64,000 nt of DNA from Candidatus Mailhella excrementigallinarum (lineage in GTDB: Bacteria; Desulfobacterota; Desulfovibrionia; Desulfovibrionales; Desulfovibrionaceae). Positions 33,812 through 43,116 of this stretch are shown one piece after another; the first letter of the stretch is position 1, and each line of letters starts with the position of its first letter. The stretch covers positions 18,484 to 82,483 of the forward strand of contig CALUUZ010000014.1 in the NCBI GenBank assembly GCA_944324075.1, read 5' to 3'. Below the pieces are notes generated by a model. The model was not told the DNA's origin. It saw only the letters and a list, made by a program, of their open reading frames with translations, and searched no databases. The position numbers were made by a program, and so were the translations under genes.

Positions 33812-34612
33812 TCAGGCTGTTTTCTCCTCCGGAGAGGAAGCCCGGAGAGGCTGTTCCGGCGCGCGGCCGCCCTGAAGGTTTTCGGCCGCTATCTCGTACC
33901 TGATGCGCCGCTTCTGCATCCAGCGCACGGCCAGGCAGTCCACGAAGGGGGAAATCAGCCTGTTCCGGAGCGTGTACTTGGAAACTCCCGCGACGCGGGG
34001 AAAGTGCGAAACATTCACCTGTTTCACCCTGCCGCCCTGAAGCTGAACCAGCGCGGGAAAAAACCTGTGCATGCCCCTGAAGAAGGGGAGGCTCCGCGCG
34101 ACGTCCGTGCGCATGACCTTGAGCGGGCAGCCCGTATCACGGGCGCCGTCCCGTATCATCATGCGCCGGAAACCGTTGGCAAGACGGGACTGGAGCTTCT
34201 TGAACCCGGTATCCCTGCGGTCGGCGCGGACGCCGGCCGCCAGTTCGTATTCCTCAAGCCAGGGCAGCAGCAGGTTCAGCTCTTCGGGAGCTGTCTGCAA
34301 ATCCGCGTCGATATAGGCCAGATAAGGAGAAAACGTCTGATCCATGCCGGCTTTCAGCGCGCTGCTCAGCCCGCTGTTGCGCGCAAGCTCAATAAAGAAA
34401 AAGGACTCATGCTCCGCGCAGGCGCTGCGGATGAGTTCCCCGCTGCCGTCCGTGGAGCCGTCGTTTATGAACAGAACGCAGGCGGACTTCCTCGCCTGCG
34501 GAAGAAACGCCGCCAGCCTGGACGCCAGAGACGGCATGTTGTCTTCCTCGTTGAACACGGGAACAAGAATGGTCAGTTCGTACTGTCCGGTCTGATTCTG
34601 CGTCGGGGTCAT
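33812..34612 (-). CDS. GT2 polyprenyl-phosphate sugar synthase (ArnC/DPM1/RgtE-like)
   Basis: From ATG 34612 (GAGGAAACCC upstream) the protein has 266 aa. The GT-A domain shows LTILVPVFNEEDN, FINDGSTDGS and the metal motif YIDADLQTAPEE, with ELARNSGLSSALKAGMDQ, all typical of dolichyl/undecaprenyl-phosphate glycosyltransferases. Unlike ArnC and GtrB it has no clear C-terminal membrane helices, resembling the soluble-type DPM1/RgtE group. It would load a sugar from the nucleotide form onto the lipid carrier. Upstream ugd and the epimerase supply a UDP-uronic acid. It has 99 bp to the LABN gene downstream. Confidence 0.85.
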   Translation of the reverse strand: MTPTQNQTGQYELTILVPVFNEEDNMPSLASRLAAFLPQARKSACVLFINDGSTDGSGELIRSACAEHESFFFIELARNSGLSSALKAGMDQTFSPYLAYIDADLQTAPEELNLLLPWLEEYELAAGVRADRRDTGFKKLQSRLANGFRRMMIRDGARDTGCPLKVMRTDVARSLPFFRGMHRFFPALVQLQGGRVKQVNVSHFPRVAGVSKYTLRNRLISPFVDCLAVRWMQKRRIRYEIAAENLQGGRAPEQPLRASSPEEKTA

Positions 34613-34847
34613 CCGGGTTTCCTCGATATCGTGTTGACGCTCAGGGCATCCAGAGCAGATTGGGTTGAAGTTCATGCAGACCGGAGCGCGATGTTCCGGC
34701 CCGCGGGCTTTGCGCCCGAAGCCGGGACACGGGGGACGGCATGTTCGGGAACGGAACGCCCGTGCCCCGCATGGATGAAAGGCGTCATATGCCGCGGCCG
34801 GAGGCGCCGCGCCTCCGGCGATCGGCCGAATCCGCCGGGGCGTCTCA

Positions 34848-35864
34848 TCACCGCAGGGGATTGCGCGGAGAACGGTACCACTCCGCAAAGCGCCGGATGC
34901 CCTCTTCCAGCGGCGTATCCGGGCTGCGGCGGATCTTCCGCCGCAGCTTCTCCGTATCGGCGTAGGTCTGGTGGACATCTCCCTTCTGCATGGGAAGCAT
35001 TTCCAGCTCCGCCTTCCTTCCCAGCGCATCTTCCAGGGCATGGATAAAATCCATCAGCCGCATCGGTCTGCCGCAGCCGATATTGTACACCGCCGCGGGA
35101 ACGCCCTCGTCGGGAACCTCGTCAAGCAGAAGCGCGACCGCGTCGATGATATCGTCAATATAGGTGAAGTCGCGCGACAGGTCGCCGTTATTGAAGACCC
35201 TTATCGGCTCCCCGGCGAGAATCGCCCGGGAAAAGAGCATCGGGGCCATATCGGGCCGCCCCCACGGGCCATAGACGGTGAACAGGCGCAGGCCCGTGGA
35301 GGGAATGCGGTACAGCCGGGCATAGACATGCGCGATGAGTTCGTCGCAGCGTTTCGTCGCGGCATACAGGGAGACGGGGTCATTGACGGGATCATCCTCG
35401 CTGAAGGGAATTTTCCCGTTTCCGCCGTAGACCGAGCTTGACGAGGCGTAGACAAGATGCCGCACGGGCCGGCGGCGGCAGCATTCCAGAAGATTGACAA
35501 AGCCCAGGACATTGCTCTCCACATAGGCGTAGGGATTTTCCAGCGAGTAGCGCACTCCCGCCTGAGCCGCCAGATTGACGACGACCTCGAAATCCCGCCG
35601 GGCAAACAGCCCGGCCAGCCCCTCCCTGTCTTCCAGATTGAGCCGGGAAAAGAAAAAGGCGGGAAACATTCCGCTGCCCGTTTCCCCGCCGTAGGGGAAC
35701 TCCCCGGCTTCAACCCCCAGGTCCTCCAGCCGCGCCCGCTTGAGAAGGGGGGAATAGTACTCGTTCAGCGCGTCGATGCCCGTGACCTCGTGCCCCTGTT
35801 CCAGCAGCCTTTTCGCCAGAGCATGGCCGATGAAGCCCGCGGCTCCCGTAATCAGTATCCTCAT
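34848..35864 (-). CDS. NAD-dependent UDP-sugar epimerase, probably UDP-glucuronate 4-epimerase
   Basis: 338 aa from ATG 35864 (a GTG one codon upstream is possible). A Rossmann N-terminus ILITGAAGFIGHALAKRL is followed by DALNEYYSPLLKRARLEDLG, which is the pattern of UDP-glucuronate 4-epimerases rather than GalE. Then come the catalytic YASSSSVYG and SLYAATKRCDELIAHVY (Ser, Tyr, Lys), RLFTVYGPWGRPDMA and YIDDII. This converts UDP-glucuronate to UDP-galacturonate. It directly follows ugd in transcription order, which fits that chemistry. Subfamily call is from motif resemblance. Confidence 0.87.
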   Translation of the reverse strand: MRILITGAAGFIGHALAKRLLEQGHEVTGIDALNEYYSPLLKRARLEDLGVEAGEFPYGGETGSGMFPAFFFSRLNLEDREGLAGLFARRDFEVVVNLAAQAGVRYSLENPYAYVESNVLGFVNLLECCRRRPVRHLVYASSSSVYGGNGKIPFSEDDPVNDPVSLYAATKRCDELIAHVYARLYRIPSTGLRLFTVYGPWGRPDMAPMLFSRAILAGEPIRVFNNGDLSRDFTYIDDIIDAVALLLDEVPDEGVPAAVYNIGCGRPMRLMDFIHALEDALGRKAELEMLPMQKGDVHQTYADTEKLRRKIRRSPDTPLEEGIRRFAEWYRSPRNPLR

Positions 35865-36359
35865 CACAAATCCCGTGCGCCGGAATCCGGGGCGGCGGCA
35901 GTCGTTTTCCGCGGCAGATTCCCGCCTGCATGTTCTCGTGTTTCAATCCGCAGCCGACGAACGGGGGCCGTGCGGATTGTCCCTCCCCCGGGGGGCTGCA
36001 GGAAAAATGTGCAGATGAGAGCATATCCGCCTGACGCCCGGCGGCCCCGGGGCATTCCGGCCTTGAAAGTTCATACGCCATGCGATCAATGCATATATGC
36101 TTTCCGGCACGTCTTACCGTTAACCGGGGCGCGGGGCAAATGAAAAAGCTGTGTCAGAACATTTTCGCTTTGAGAATGCTCCCGGAGTCAAGCGAAGCGA
36201 GCCTTGAGCGGCGCCCCCCCCCGCATGGTCATGCGGCGGAGGGCGCCGCTCAAGGCTCGCTCACGCTCGCGCCTGCGGCGGTTAAGGGAACCTGTTTCCT
36301 TTCAGCAACCGCAACCGTAAACTTGAACAGAGCCAATGAAAAAGCGTCATGACGGAACG
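35865..36359. repeat. Repeat-rich gap between ugd and the epimerase gene
   Basis: It has a 'TTTCAATCCGCAGCCGACGA' repeat near 35939 and a CCCCCGGGGGG hairpin near 35988. A family II core at about 36180-36290 has GCGAAGCGAGCC, nine C at 36214-36222, CCGCATGGTCATGCGGCGG and GGCTCGCTCACGCTCGCGCC. A GTAAACTTGAACAGAGCC at about 36318 matches the block near 23430 in inverse orientation. The family II core is an inverted repeat (GGCGCC arms) able to fold on itself. No gene in 495 bp. Confidence 0.75.
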
Positions 36360-37670
36360 CTACCCCACCCGGCAGTAGTCAAAGCCCTCGCTCCGGACGC
36401 GTTCCCTGTCATAGATGTTGCGCCCGTCAACGATGACGGGCCGCCGCATGGCTCCGCGCAGCCTTTTCCACCCGGGAAGGCGGAACTCCTTCCACTCCGT
36501 CACCACGGCCAGCGCATCCGCGCCGAGAGCGGCGTCATACATGTCCGCCGCAAAAAACACGTCGTTCCCCAGCACCTTCCGTGCGTTTTCCATCGCCACG
36601 GGGTCAAAGACCCGTACCCGGCATCCGGCCTCAAGGAGCTGACGGACAAGCACAAGGGAAGGAGCTTCCCGCAGATCGTCCGTTCCGGGCTTGAAGGCCA
36701 GCCCCCAGACGGCGATGGTCGCGCCCTTCAGGTCTTCGCCGAGGCATCCGGCCAGCTTGTCGAACAGCAGCCGCTTCTGACGCTCGTTGACCCGCTCCAC
36801 CGCCCTGAGCACCTCCATTTCGTATCCGTGCTGCCCGGCCGTGGCGATGAGCGCCTTGACGTCCTTGGGAAAACAGGAACCTCCGTATCCGCACCCGGCA
36901 TAGAGAAACTTCGGCCCGATGCGTCTGTCCATGCCGATGCCCTTGCGCACCAGATCCACCCGGGCACCGACGCGCTCGCACAGGTTGGCGATGTCGTTCA
37001 TGAAGGAAATGCGCGTGGCAAGCATGGCGTTGGCCGCATATTTCGTCAGCTCGGCGGACGTGCTGTCCATGAACAGCATTCTGTCGTTGGTCATCATGAA
37101 CGGGCGGTAGAGTTCGGACATCATGTCCCGGGCGCGGGCGCTCTCGACGCCGATGATGACGCGATCCGGCGTCATGAAGTCATCGACGGCGTGCCCTTCC
37201 TTGAGAAATTCCGGATTCGAGGCCATATCAAAGGGAACTTCGACGCCGCGCGCCCGCAGTTCCTCCGCTATCGCCCTGCCCGCCATGGCCGTTGTTCCGA
37301 CCGGAACCGTGGACTTCACGATAATCACGGCATAGCCGTTCAGAACCCGCCCCACGGAACGGGCGGCCTCCAGCACATGGCTGACATCCGCGCGGCCATC
37401 CTCCCCTTCGGGCGTCCCCACGGCGATGAAGACGGCCTCCGCGCCCTCGACGCACTCGGCCGCCGAGGTCACGAAATGCAGTCTGCCCGCCTGAAGGTTG
37501 CGCGACAGCAGTTCCGGCAGGCCCGGCTCGAAAATCGGGCATTCCCCCCGCCTGAGCCGTTCAACCCTGGCCTCGTCCACATCCGCGCACCAGACGTCAA
37601 GCCCCACCTCGGAAAAACACGCAGCCGTCACCAGCCCCACATAGCCGGAACCGATTATCACTATCTTCAT
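36360..37670 (-). CDS. ugd: UDP-glucose 6-dehydrogenase
   Basis: 436 aa from ATG 37670 with a family III leader (AAAGGAATTTCTG) as ribosome site. NAD site MKIVIIGSGYVGLVTAACFS, then EVGLDVWCADVDE, IFIAVGTPEGEDG, VKSTVPVGTT, SNPEFLKEGHA, and the catalytic-Cys motif GYGGSCFPKDVKAL; the C-terminal domain has WGLAFKPGTDDLREAPS. It oxidises UDP-glucose to UDP-glucuronate with two NAD+. It is the first gene of the minus-strand row leading to the ArnT-like transferase. It could also feed capsule or other polysaccharide pathways. Confidence 0.96.
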   Translation of the reverse strand: MKIVIIGSGYVGLVTAACFSEVGLDVWCADVDEARVERLRRGECPIFEPGLPELLSRNLQAGRLHFVTSAAECVEGAEAVFIAVGTPEGEDGRADVSHVLEAARSVGRVLNGYAVIIVKSTVPVGTTAMAGRAIAEELRARGVEVPFDMASNPEFLKEGHAVDDFMTPDRVIIGVESARARDMMSELYRPFMMTNDRMLFMDSTSAELTKYAANAMLATRISFMNDIANLCERVGARVDLVRKGIGMDRRIGPKFLYAGCGYGGSCFPKDVKALIATAGQHGYEMEVLRAVERVNERQKRLLFDKLAGCLGEDLKGATIAVWGLAFKPGTDDLREAPSLVLVRQLLEAGCRVRVFDPVAMENARKVLGNDVFFAADMYDAALGADALAVVTEWKEFRLPGWKRLRGAMRRPVIVDGRNIYDRERVRSEGFDYCRVG

Positions 37671-37913
37671 CAGAAATTCCTTTATGGTTTGAAATGCCCC
37701 CATCAGGGGAAAATGAACCTGACCGGACGGCAGCGCCGATGTCTCAATCCACAGCCGCCCCATCCGCCGGCTGACTGAAGCAGCCGACGGACAGGGATCG
37801 TGCGGATTGCCCCCTCTCCCGCACTCCCCGGCACACGCCGCTTCACATCCCGTGTCAGGCTCATCCGCGGCGGCCGCGCCGCCGCAATTCACCTGCGGCG
37901 CAAAGCCCCGCCC
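37671..37913 (-). promoter_or_regulatory. Family III leader of ugd and adjoining repeat
   Basis: Read on the minus strand: a CCCCTGATGGGGGC hairpin (about 37698-37711), then TTTCAAACCATAAAGGAATT and the ugd ATG. To its right the segment 37736-37800 carries the TCAATCCACAGCCGCCCC repeat. The rest up to the polA stop shows nothing further. Confidence 0.7.
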
Positions 37914-40607
37914 TCAGTGCGCGGCACCCCAGTCGCGCGCCGCGCCCCAGTCCACCACAAGGGGAACATCCAGACGCACGCCCTTCCCCTTCAGGTCGCC
38001 CATCAGCGCGGCAAGGCGTTCTCCGGCCTCATGGCCGTGCTGTTCCGGCACTTCCAGCAGAAGCTCGTCATGAACCTGAAGGATGAGCCGGGCGGAGAGG
38101 GAGCGCAGCACGGCATCCTCGTGCACGGCCAGCATGGCCAGCTTGATGATGTCCGCCGCGCTGCCCTGAATCAGGGTGTTCACCGCCTGGCGTTCCGCCA
38201 GCGCGCGGGATTGCGCACTCTGGGAGCGCATGTCCGGCAGGGGGCGGCGGCGATCCGCCATTGTCGTGACATAGCCCAGCTTCCGGGCCTCTTCCTCCAC
38301 CTTGTCGTAAAACTCCTTGATATGGGCGAAGCGGGCAAAGTAGCGCTCCATGAACCCGCGGGCCTCCGCCAGGGAAATGCCCAGTTCTCCCGCCAGTTTG
38401 CGCGCGCCCATGCCGTAAATCAGCCCGAAATTGATGGTCTTGGCCCCGCGCCGCTGATCCGGCGTGACTGCCGAAGGCTCGATATCGTTGAGCAGCGCCG
38501 CCGTTCTGGTATGGATATCCTCTCCGCCGCGGAAGGCCGCCAGCAGCGTGGGGTCCTGCGAATAGTGGGCCAGCACGCGCAGCTCGATCTGCGAATAGTC
38601 GGCGGAAACGAGGACATTCCCCGGCCCGGCGATGAAACAGGAACGCATTCTGCGCCCCATCTCCCCCCGCACGGGAATATTCTGGAGGTTGGGATTGCTG
38701 GACGACAAACGCCCCGTGGCCGTGGCCGTCTGGTTGAAGGTGGTGTGGATGCGTCCGTCCGGCCCGGCGTGACGGGGCAGAGGCTCCAGATAGGTGGAGC
38801 GCATCTTCTCCAGCTTGCGGAATTCCAGCAGCCTGTCCACGACGGAATGGCGGCCGGAGAGTTTTTCCAGCACATCCTGCGATGTGGAAGCCTGCCCGCC
38901 CCTGGTGGATTTCGGCGTGGGCAGGCCCAGGCGCCTGAACAGCACCTCCCCCATCTGCTGGGCGGAACGGATATTGAAGGGGCCGCCCGCAGCTTCGTAG
39001 ATATCGGCGGTGAGTCTGTCGAGATCGCGCTGCACTTCCCGCAGAAAGCCGTCCAGCGCGTCCATGTCCGCGCGCACGCCCGTTTCCTCCATCTCCGCCA
39101 GCACGGCGGTCAGCGGCTGCTCGATGGTCAGAAGCAGGCGCTCCAGATCGGCCTGCGCCAGCCGTCCCTTCAGCTCGTCATGCAGCCCCAGGGCCAGCGT
39201 TCCCGGCCGCTCCGGGTCCAGTCCGCTTTTTTCCGCATATTGCGCGGACAGCCTCGGCCAGCTGTAATCGCGGTCTTCCGGAGCCAGAAGGTAGGCCGCC
39301 AGCCCCAGATCGAACCACAGGGAGGAGGGAATGTCTTTCCAGGCCGCCTCCTCGCGCAGCAGTCTCTTCACGTCCGGCACGGCGATTGCGGCGGCGCGGG
39401 CGGCCCATGCGGCCAGATCGGCATGGGGGCCGTCGTACAGCACTTCCCGCACGCCTCCGGCCCCGGCATCCCCGCCGCGCACGGCCACAACCAGAGAACG
39501 GCAGTCCCGCCGGGCGGAAAGCACGGAAAACGGGGGCGGAACCAGCGCCGCCGGAGCGCCCTCGCAGGAGGGAAGCTCCGCAATGCTCCGGACGCGGGGC
39601 AGTTCGGGAGAACGGCGCTCCGGGCCGCCCAGCAGGGAGAGCTGTTCCCGGGCCGCCCCGGGGACGCTCCGCTCCTCCCCGGCGTTCCCCTCCGTGTTCA
39701 CCAGCCCCCGCTGCACCAGCCCGGAAAGCTCCCGCTGCAGGGAACCCATTTCATACTCGCGCAGAAAACTCAGGGCCATCTGCCCGGGGCGTTCCCCCGG
39801 CAGGGGGCGCACCCTGAGATCCTCCATGGACACGCCGGCACAGCACGACGTGTTCAGCCGCGTCAGTTCCCGGTACAGGAACATGGCCTCCTCGTTGCCC
39901 TCCAGTTTTCTGCGCACGGCGGGCGGCACCTCGGCCATGTGATCGCGCAGATACTCCAGACTGGGAAAGTCGCGGAACAGCTTTTCCGCCGTCTTTTCCC
40001 CGATGCCGCGCACGCCGGGCACATTGTCGCTGGAATCGCCGATCAGGGCCTGCACGTCGGGCCACTGCGAAGGCTCCAGTCCGGTCTGCTCCCGGAAGGA
40101 CTCAAGCGTTATCAGCTTCTCCTCGCGCGAGGCCGGATCCCACAGCACCACATCGGGGGCAAGGCACTGGCGCAGGTCCTTGTCCATGCCGATGATCACC
40201 ACGGGCCGCTCGTCCCTGCCGCGCGCGGCAAGGGAGGCGATGCAGTCGTCCGCCTCGCAGCCCTCCGAAACGATGCAGCGCAGCCCGAAGGAGGCAACCA
40301 TGCGCTTCATCGGCTCGATCTGCGCCACCAGTCCCTCCGGGGCGGCGGGACGGTTGGCCTTGTAGGTGGGCAGAAGCTCATGGCGGAAGTGCCTGCCGGG
40401 GCCGTCAAGAATGAAGGCGAAATATTCCGGCTGCTCCTCCCTGAACAGCCTGAGCAGCACCCGGCCCACGATGTACAGCGCGCCCGTGGGCAGGCCGTCG
40501 GAACGGGACATGTTGGCGTTGGCGAAAAAGCCGCGGTACAGAAAGGCCGTGCCGTCCATAAGATACAGGGGCTCGGCCTCGAACCCCAGACGCTGTTTCA
40601 GGGACAT
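37914..40607 (-). CDS. polA: DNA polymerase I
   Basis: 897 aa from ATG 40607. The N-terminal 5'-nuclease domain has LYLMDGTAFLYRGFFA, SEGCEADDCIASLA, GMDKDLRQ and IGDSSDNVPGVRGIGEKTA. The middle domain (about 310-500) lacks the DxE, NxxxD and YxxxD motifs of a proofreading exonuclease. The polymerase domain has motif A VSADYSQIELRVLAH, motif B RRGAKTINFGLIYGMGA and motif C QVHDELLLEVPE. It fills gaps and removes primers in replication and repair. Loss of proofreading is seen in several bacterial PolA enzymes, for example Bacillus and Thermus. Confidence 0.97.
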   Translation of the reverse strand: MSLKQRLGFEAEPLYLMDGTAFLYRGFFANANMSRSDGLPTGALYIVGRVLLRLFREEQPEYFAFILDGPGRHFRHELLPTYKANRPAAPEGLVAQIEPMKRMVASFGLRCIVSEGCEADDCIASLAARGRDERPVVIIGMDKDLRQCLAPDVVLWDPASREEKLITLESFREQTGLEPSQWPDVQALIGDSSDNVPGVRGIGEKTAEKLFRDFPSLEYLRDHMAEVPPAVRRKLEGNEEAMFLYRELTRLNTSCCAGVSMEDLRVRPLPGERPGQMALSFLREYEMGSLQRELSGLVQRGLVNTEGNAGEERSVPGAAREQLSLLGGPERRSPELPRVRSIAELPSCEGAPAALVPPPFSVLSARRDCRSLVVAVRGGDAGAGGVREVLYDGPHADLAAWAARAAAIAVPDVKRLLREEAAWKDIPSSLWFDLGLAAYLLAPEDRDYSWPRLSAQYAEKSGLDPERPGTLALGLHDELKGRLAQADLERLLLTIEQPLTAVLAEMEETGVRADMDALDGFLREVQRDLDRLTADIYEAAGGPFNIRSAQQMGEVLFRRLGLPTPKSTRGGQASTSQDVLEKLSGRHSVVDRLLEFRKLEKMRSTYLEPLPRHAGPDGRIHTTFNQTATATGRLSSSNPNLQNIPVRGEMGRRMRSCFIAGPGNVLVSADYSQIELRVLAHYSQDPTLLAAFRGGEDIHTRTAALLNDIEPSAVTPDQRRGAKTINFGLIYGMGARKLAGELGISLAEARGFMERYFARFAHIKEFYDKVEEEARKLGYVTTMADRRRPLPDMRSQSAQSRALAERQAVNTLIQGSAADIIKLAMLAVHEDAVLRSLSARLILQVHDELLLEVPEQHGHEAGERLAALMGDLKGKGVRLDVPLVVDWGAARDWGAAH

Positions 40608-40764
40608 GAACACTCCGGGTGTGGATGGTTGAACGGCGTATCCTAGCTTCAAGCCGCCGCCTTCACAAGATCGGAAGCATGCGCAGCGCTTCCGGCGCGG
40701 CGGCATTTTTTTCCGCCGAGCCGCGCCGCGGCGGGCGTCGGAAACCTGACAAAATTTTCCGCGC

Positions 40765-40890
40765 GCCTTTCGGATAAACATATAACAATATGTAATTATT
40801 CAATAAAAAAATAAAGGCATGCATCGTGCATAGGTCTGCGCGCGGAGCGGCTTTCCGCCGCAAAGCGCATATTTCATCACCTCAAGGGGT
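40765..40890 (+). promoter_or_regulatory. AT-rich promoter zone of the TPR gene
   Basis: A sudden AT-rich patch (AACATATAACAATATGTAAT, then AATAAAAAAATAAAGG) stands in the GC-rich gap before 40896. TATAAC at 40781 is a fair -10 box; the -35 is not clear. ACCTCAAGGGG at 40880-40890 gives a ribosome site. ATATAACAATATGT contains an imperfect inverted repeat ACATAT/ATATGT that could be an operator. Confidence 0.55.
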
Positions 40891-40895
40891 ACACC

Positions 40896-41456
40896 ATGAG
40901 CAACCATCTGGACTACGAAATCAATAAGGAACTCGGCGAATGCTACCTGTTCATGGGTGAACTGGACAAAGCCGAAGACTATTACACCAAGGCCGCCGCG
41001 AGCGGCGAGGATCAGTCCGATCCCTACATGGGACTGGCCACCATCGCCATGCAGCGCGGCGACATGGACGGCGCGCTGACCAACTACAGCAAGGCCGCGA
41101 CCATTCAGGAAAGCGACAAGGCCCTGACCGGACTGGGGCTGGTGCACATGAACCAGAACGATCACGAGAAGGCGTTCTCCCTGTTCAGCCGCGCTCTGGA
41201 CATCAACCCGGCCAATGCCGTGGCTCTGGGCTGTCTGGTGAAGGAAGGCTATGCCCTGCGCCGCGTGGAGGAGATTCTTCCCTATCTCTCCGCCAGCCTG
41301 GAAGCGACCAATGAGGAAAACACCCGCATCACCCTTGCGGGCTGCCTGGTGTCCCTCGACCGCCGGGACGAGGCGCGCAGATATCTGAGCGAGGTGCTGG
41401 CCGCCAACCCCAACAACTCCAGCGCGCAGGAACTGTACGACTACATCGCGGCGTAA
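40896..41456 (+). CDS. Tetratricopeptide repeat protein
   Basis: 186 aa, no signal peptide, so cytoplasmic. Five or so TPR units are visible: KELGECYLFMGELDKAEDYY (8-27), MGLATIAMQRGDMDGALTNY (45-64), TGLGLVHMNQNDHEKAFSLF (78-97), then units ending ALDINPANAVALG and EVLAANPNNSSAQEL. It would be a helical protein-protein scaffold. The partner is not evident from the neighbours (polA divergent, hisH downstream). A strong terminator follows, so it is probably a monocistronic message with its own AT-rich promoter. Confidence 0.9.
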   Translation: MSNHLDYEINKELGECYLFMGELDKAEDYYTKAAASGEDQSDPYMGLATIAMQRGDMDGALTNYSKAATIQESDKALTGLGLVHMNQNDHEKAFSLFSRALDINPANAVALGCLVKEGYALRRVEEILPYLSASLEATNEENTRITLAGCLVSLDRRDEARRYLSEVLAANPNNSSAQELYDYIAA

Positions 41457-41550
41457 CCGCCCGTTCCGTCCGGAACGGACCGGAAACCGCCGACCTGCAA
41501 GGTTACTCTCAGCATCACGCTGTCATCCGGCCCGCTCCGGCTCATGTCTT

Positions 41551-41590
41551 CCGGGCATCCGGCGATTTCGCCGGATGCCCGGTTCCTTTT
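41551..41590 (+). terminator. Strong intrinsic terminator after the TPR gene
   Basis: CCGGGCATCCGGCGA pairs perfectly with TCGCCGGATGCCCGG (15 bp, 2-base loop), followed by TTCCTTTT. It separates the TPR gene from hisH. Confidence 0.9.
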
Positions 41591-41690
41591 CCGGAACGCG
41601 CGGCGGCCTCCGGGCCGCCCCGCCCCTTGCCAGGTGCCGCCGCCGCGCGTTATATGTCTCTTTTCTCCACTCCAGCCAAAGGTTCTCCTC

Positions 41691-42350
41691 ATGCTGGCCA
41701 TTCTTGACTACAGGGCAGGCAACCAGACCAGCGTTCTGCGCGCCCTTTCCTCCCTTTCCCTTCCCGCCCGCGTCACTTCCTCCCCCGCCGATCTCGCCTC
41801 CGCCTCCGGCATCATCTTCCCCGGCGTCGGCGCGGCAGGACAGGCCATGGGCCATCTGCGCGCCACCGGGCTCGACGCCCTGCTGCGCTCCCTCACGGCT
41901 TCCGGCAAGCCGCTGCTCGGCGTCTGCCTCGGCTGTCAGATTCTTCTTGAGCGCAGCGAGGAAAACGATACCGAAACCCTGGGCATCCTGCCCGGGTTCT
42001 GCCGCCGCTTCGACCCCGCCCTGACCGACGGCGGCGAGCCGCTGCGCATTCCGCACATGGGCTGGAACGCCCTGCATGTCAGACAGGCAGACTGTCCCCT
42101 GTTCGACGGCATCGAGGACGGCACGCCCTTTTATTTCGTCCACAGCTATTATCCCGAACCCGATCCCGCGCTGACGCTGGCCTCCTGCCGCTACGGAAGC
42201 GAGTTCGCCGCCGTGTTCGGCCGTCCGGGGCTGTGGGCCGCCCAGTTCCACCCGGAAAAAAGCGGCCCCGCCGGTCTGCGCCTGCTGCGCAATTTTTACG
42301 ACTACTGCCATGCCGACTGTGAGGCCCGCCATGCCCGGTTCACTCTGTAA
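41691..42350 (+). CDS. hisH: Imidazole glycerol phosphate synthase, glutaminase subunit HisH
   Basis: 219 aa from ATG 41691 (AAAGG upstream). It is a class I glutamine amidotransferase with nucleophile Cys79 (GVCLGCQIL) and the His187/Glu189 pair in QFHPEKS. The oxyanion strand is VGAAGQAM near residue 46. It hydrolyses glutamine and channels ammonia to HisF, at the branch of histidine and purine (AICAR) synthesis. hisH stop and hisF start overlap by 20 bp, so they are coupled. No other his gene is in view. Confidence 0.95.
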   Translation: MLAILDYRAGNQTSVLRALSSLSLPARVTSSPADLASASGIIFPGVGAAGQAMGHLRATGLDALLRSLTASGKPLLGVCLGCQILLERSEENDTETLGILPGFCRRFDPALTDGGEPLRIPHMGWNALHVRQADCPLFDGIEDGTPFYFVHSYYPEPDPALTLASCRYGSEFAAVFGRPGLWAAQFHPEKSGPAGLRLLRNFYDYCHADCEARHARFTL

Positions 42351-43116
42351 ACGGCTCATTCCCTGCCTGGACGTGCGCAACGGCCGCCTGACGAAGGGCG
42401 TGAAATTCACGGGCAACGAAGATATAGGCGACCCCGTGGCCACGGCCCGCCGCTACTATGAGGAAGGCGCGGACGAAATCGTCTTTTACGACATCACCGC
42501 CTCCGCCGAGGGGCGGGGCATCTTTCTCGATGTGGTGGAGCGCGTGGCGAGGGAAATCTTTATTCCCTTCTCCGTGGGCGGCGGCATTTCCAGCGTGGAG
42601 GACATGCGGGCCGTGCTGCTGGCCGGGGCGGAAAAGATTTCGCTCAATTCCGCCGCGGTCGGAAACCCCGGACTCATTTCACAGGGGGCTCTGGCCTTCG
42701 GTTCGCAGGCCGTGGTGGTGGGCATGGACGTGAAAAGGGTGGGAGAGAATCCGGGCCAGCCTTCCGGCTATGAAATCGTCATCCACGGCGGACGCACGCC
42801 CACCGGGCTGGATGCCCTGGCCTGGGCCAGGCGCTGCGAAAGTCTCGGCGCGGGCGAATTCTGCATCAATTCCATTGACGCGGACGGCACGAAGGCAGGC
42901 TATGAGCTGACCCTGACCAGGATGATTGCCGACGCCGTGGGCGTACCCGTCATCGCATCGGGCGGAGCGGGCAAGCCGGAACATCTGGTGGAAGCGGTGA
43001 CCGAAGGCCATGCCTCAGCCGCGCTGATCGCCTCCATGGTCCACTACGGGGAATACGATATCCCCGGACTCAAACGCTATATGGCCGGGCGCGGCGTTAC
43101 CGTGCGCACGGCATGA
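42331..43116 (+). CDS. hisF: Imidazole glycerol phosphate synthase, cyclase subunit HisF
   Basis: I pick ATG 42331 (261 aa), with GTGAGG nine bases upstream; ATG 42310 would add seven residues. The barrel shows [20 protein letters not shown] (catalytic Asp in CLDV), [23 protein letters not shown] and the second catalytic Asp in [12 protein letters not shown], then ASGGAG and [15 protein letters not shown]. It closes the imidazole ring of IGP and releases AICAR. It is longer in the loop [18 protein letters not shown], as in many bacteria. Confidence 0.95.
   Translation: MPGSLCKRLIPCLDVRNGRLTKGVKFTGNEDIGDPVATARRYYEEGADEIVFYDITASAEGRGIFLDVVERVAREIFIPFSVGGGISSVEDMRAVLLAGAEKISLNSAAVGNPGLISQGALAFGSQAVVVGMDVKRVGENPGQPSGYEIVIHGGRTPTGLDALAWARRCESLGAGEFCINSIDADGTKAGYELTLTRMIADAVGVPVIASGGAGKPEHLVEAVTEGHASAALIASMVHYGEYDIPGLKRYMAGRGVTVRTA

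Noticed and set aside
31137..37670. Aminoarabinose (polymyxin resistance) operon
   Set aside because: ugd, an ArnC-like and an ArnT-like gene are present, but arnA, arnB and arnD are missing and a uronate epimerase takes their place.
37800..40646. Very long open frame (over 900 codons) on the plus strand opposite polA
   Set aside because: It is a GC-rich shadow of the polA reading frame, with low-complexity His/Gln/Gly/Arg composition, no family motif and no ribosome site. polA has every expected motif on the other strand.
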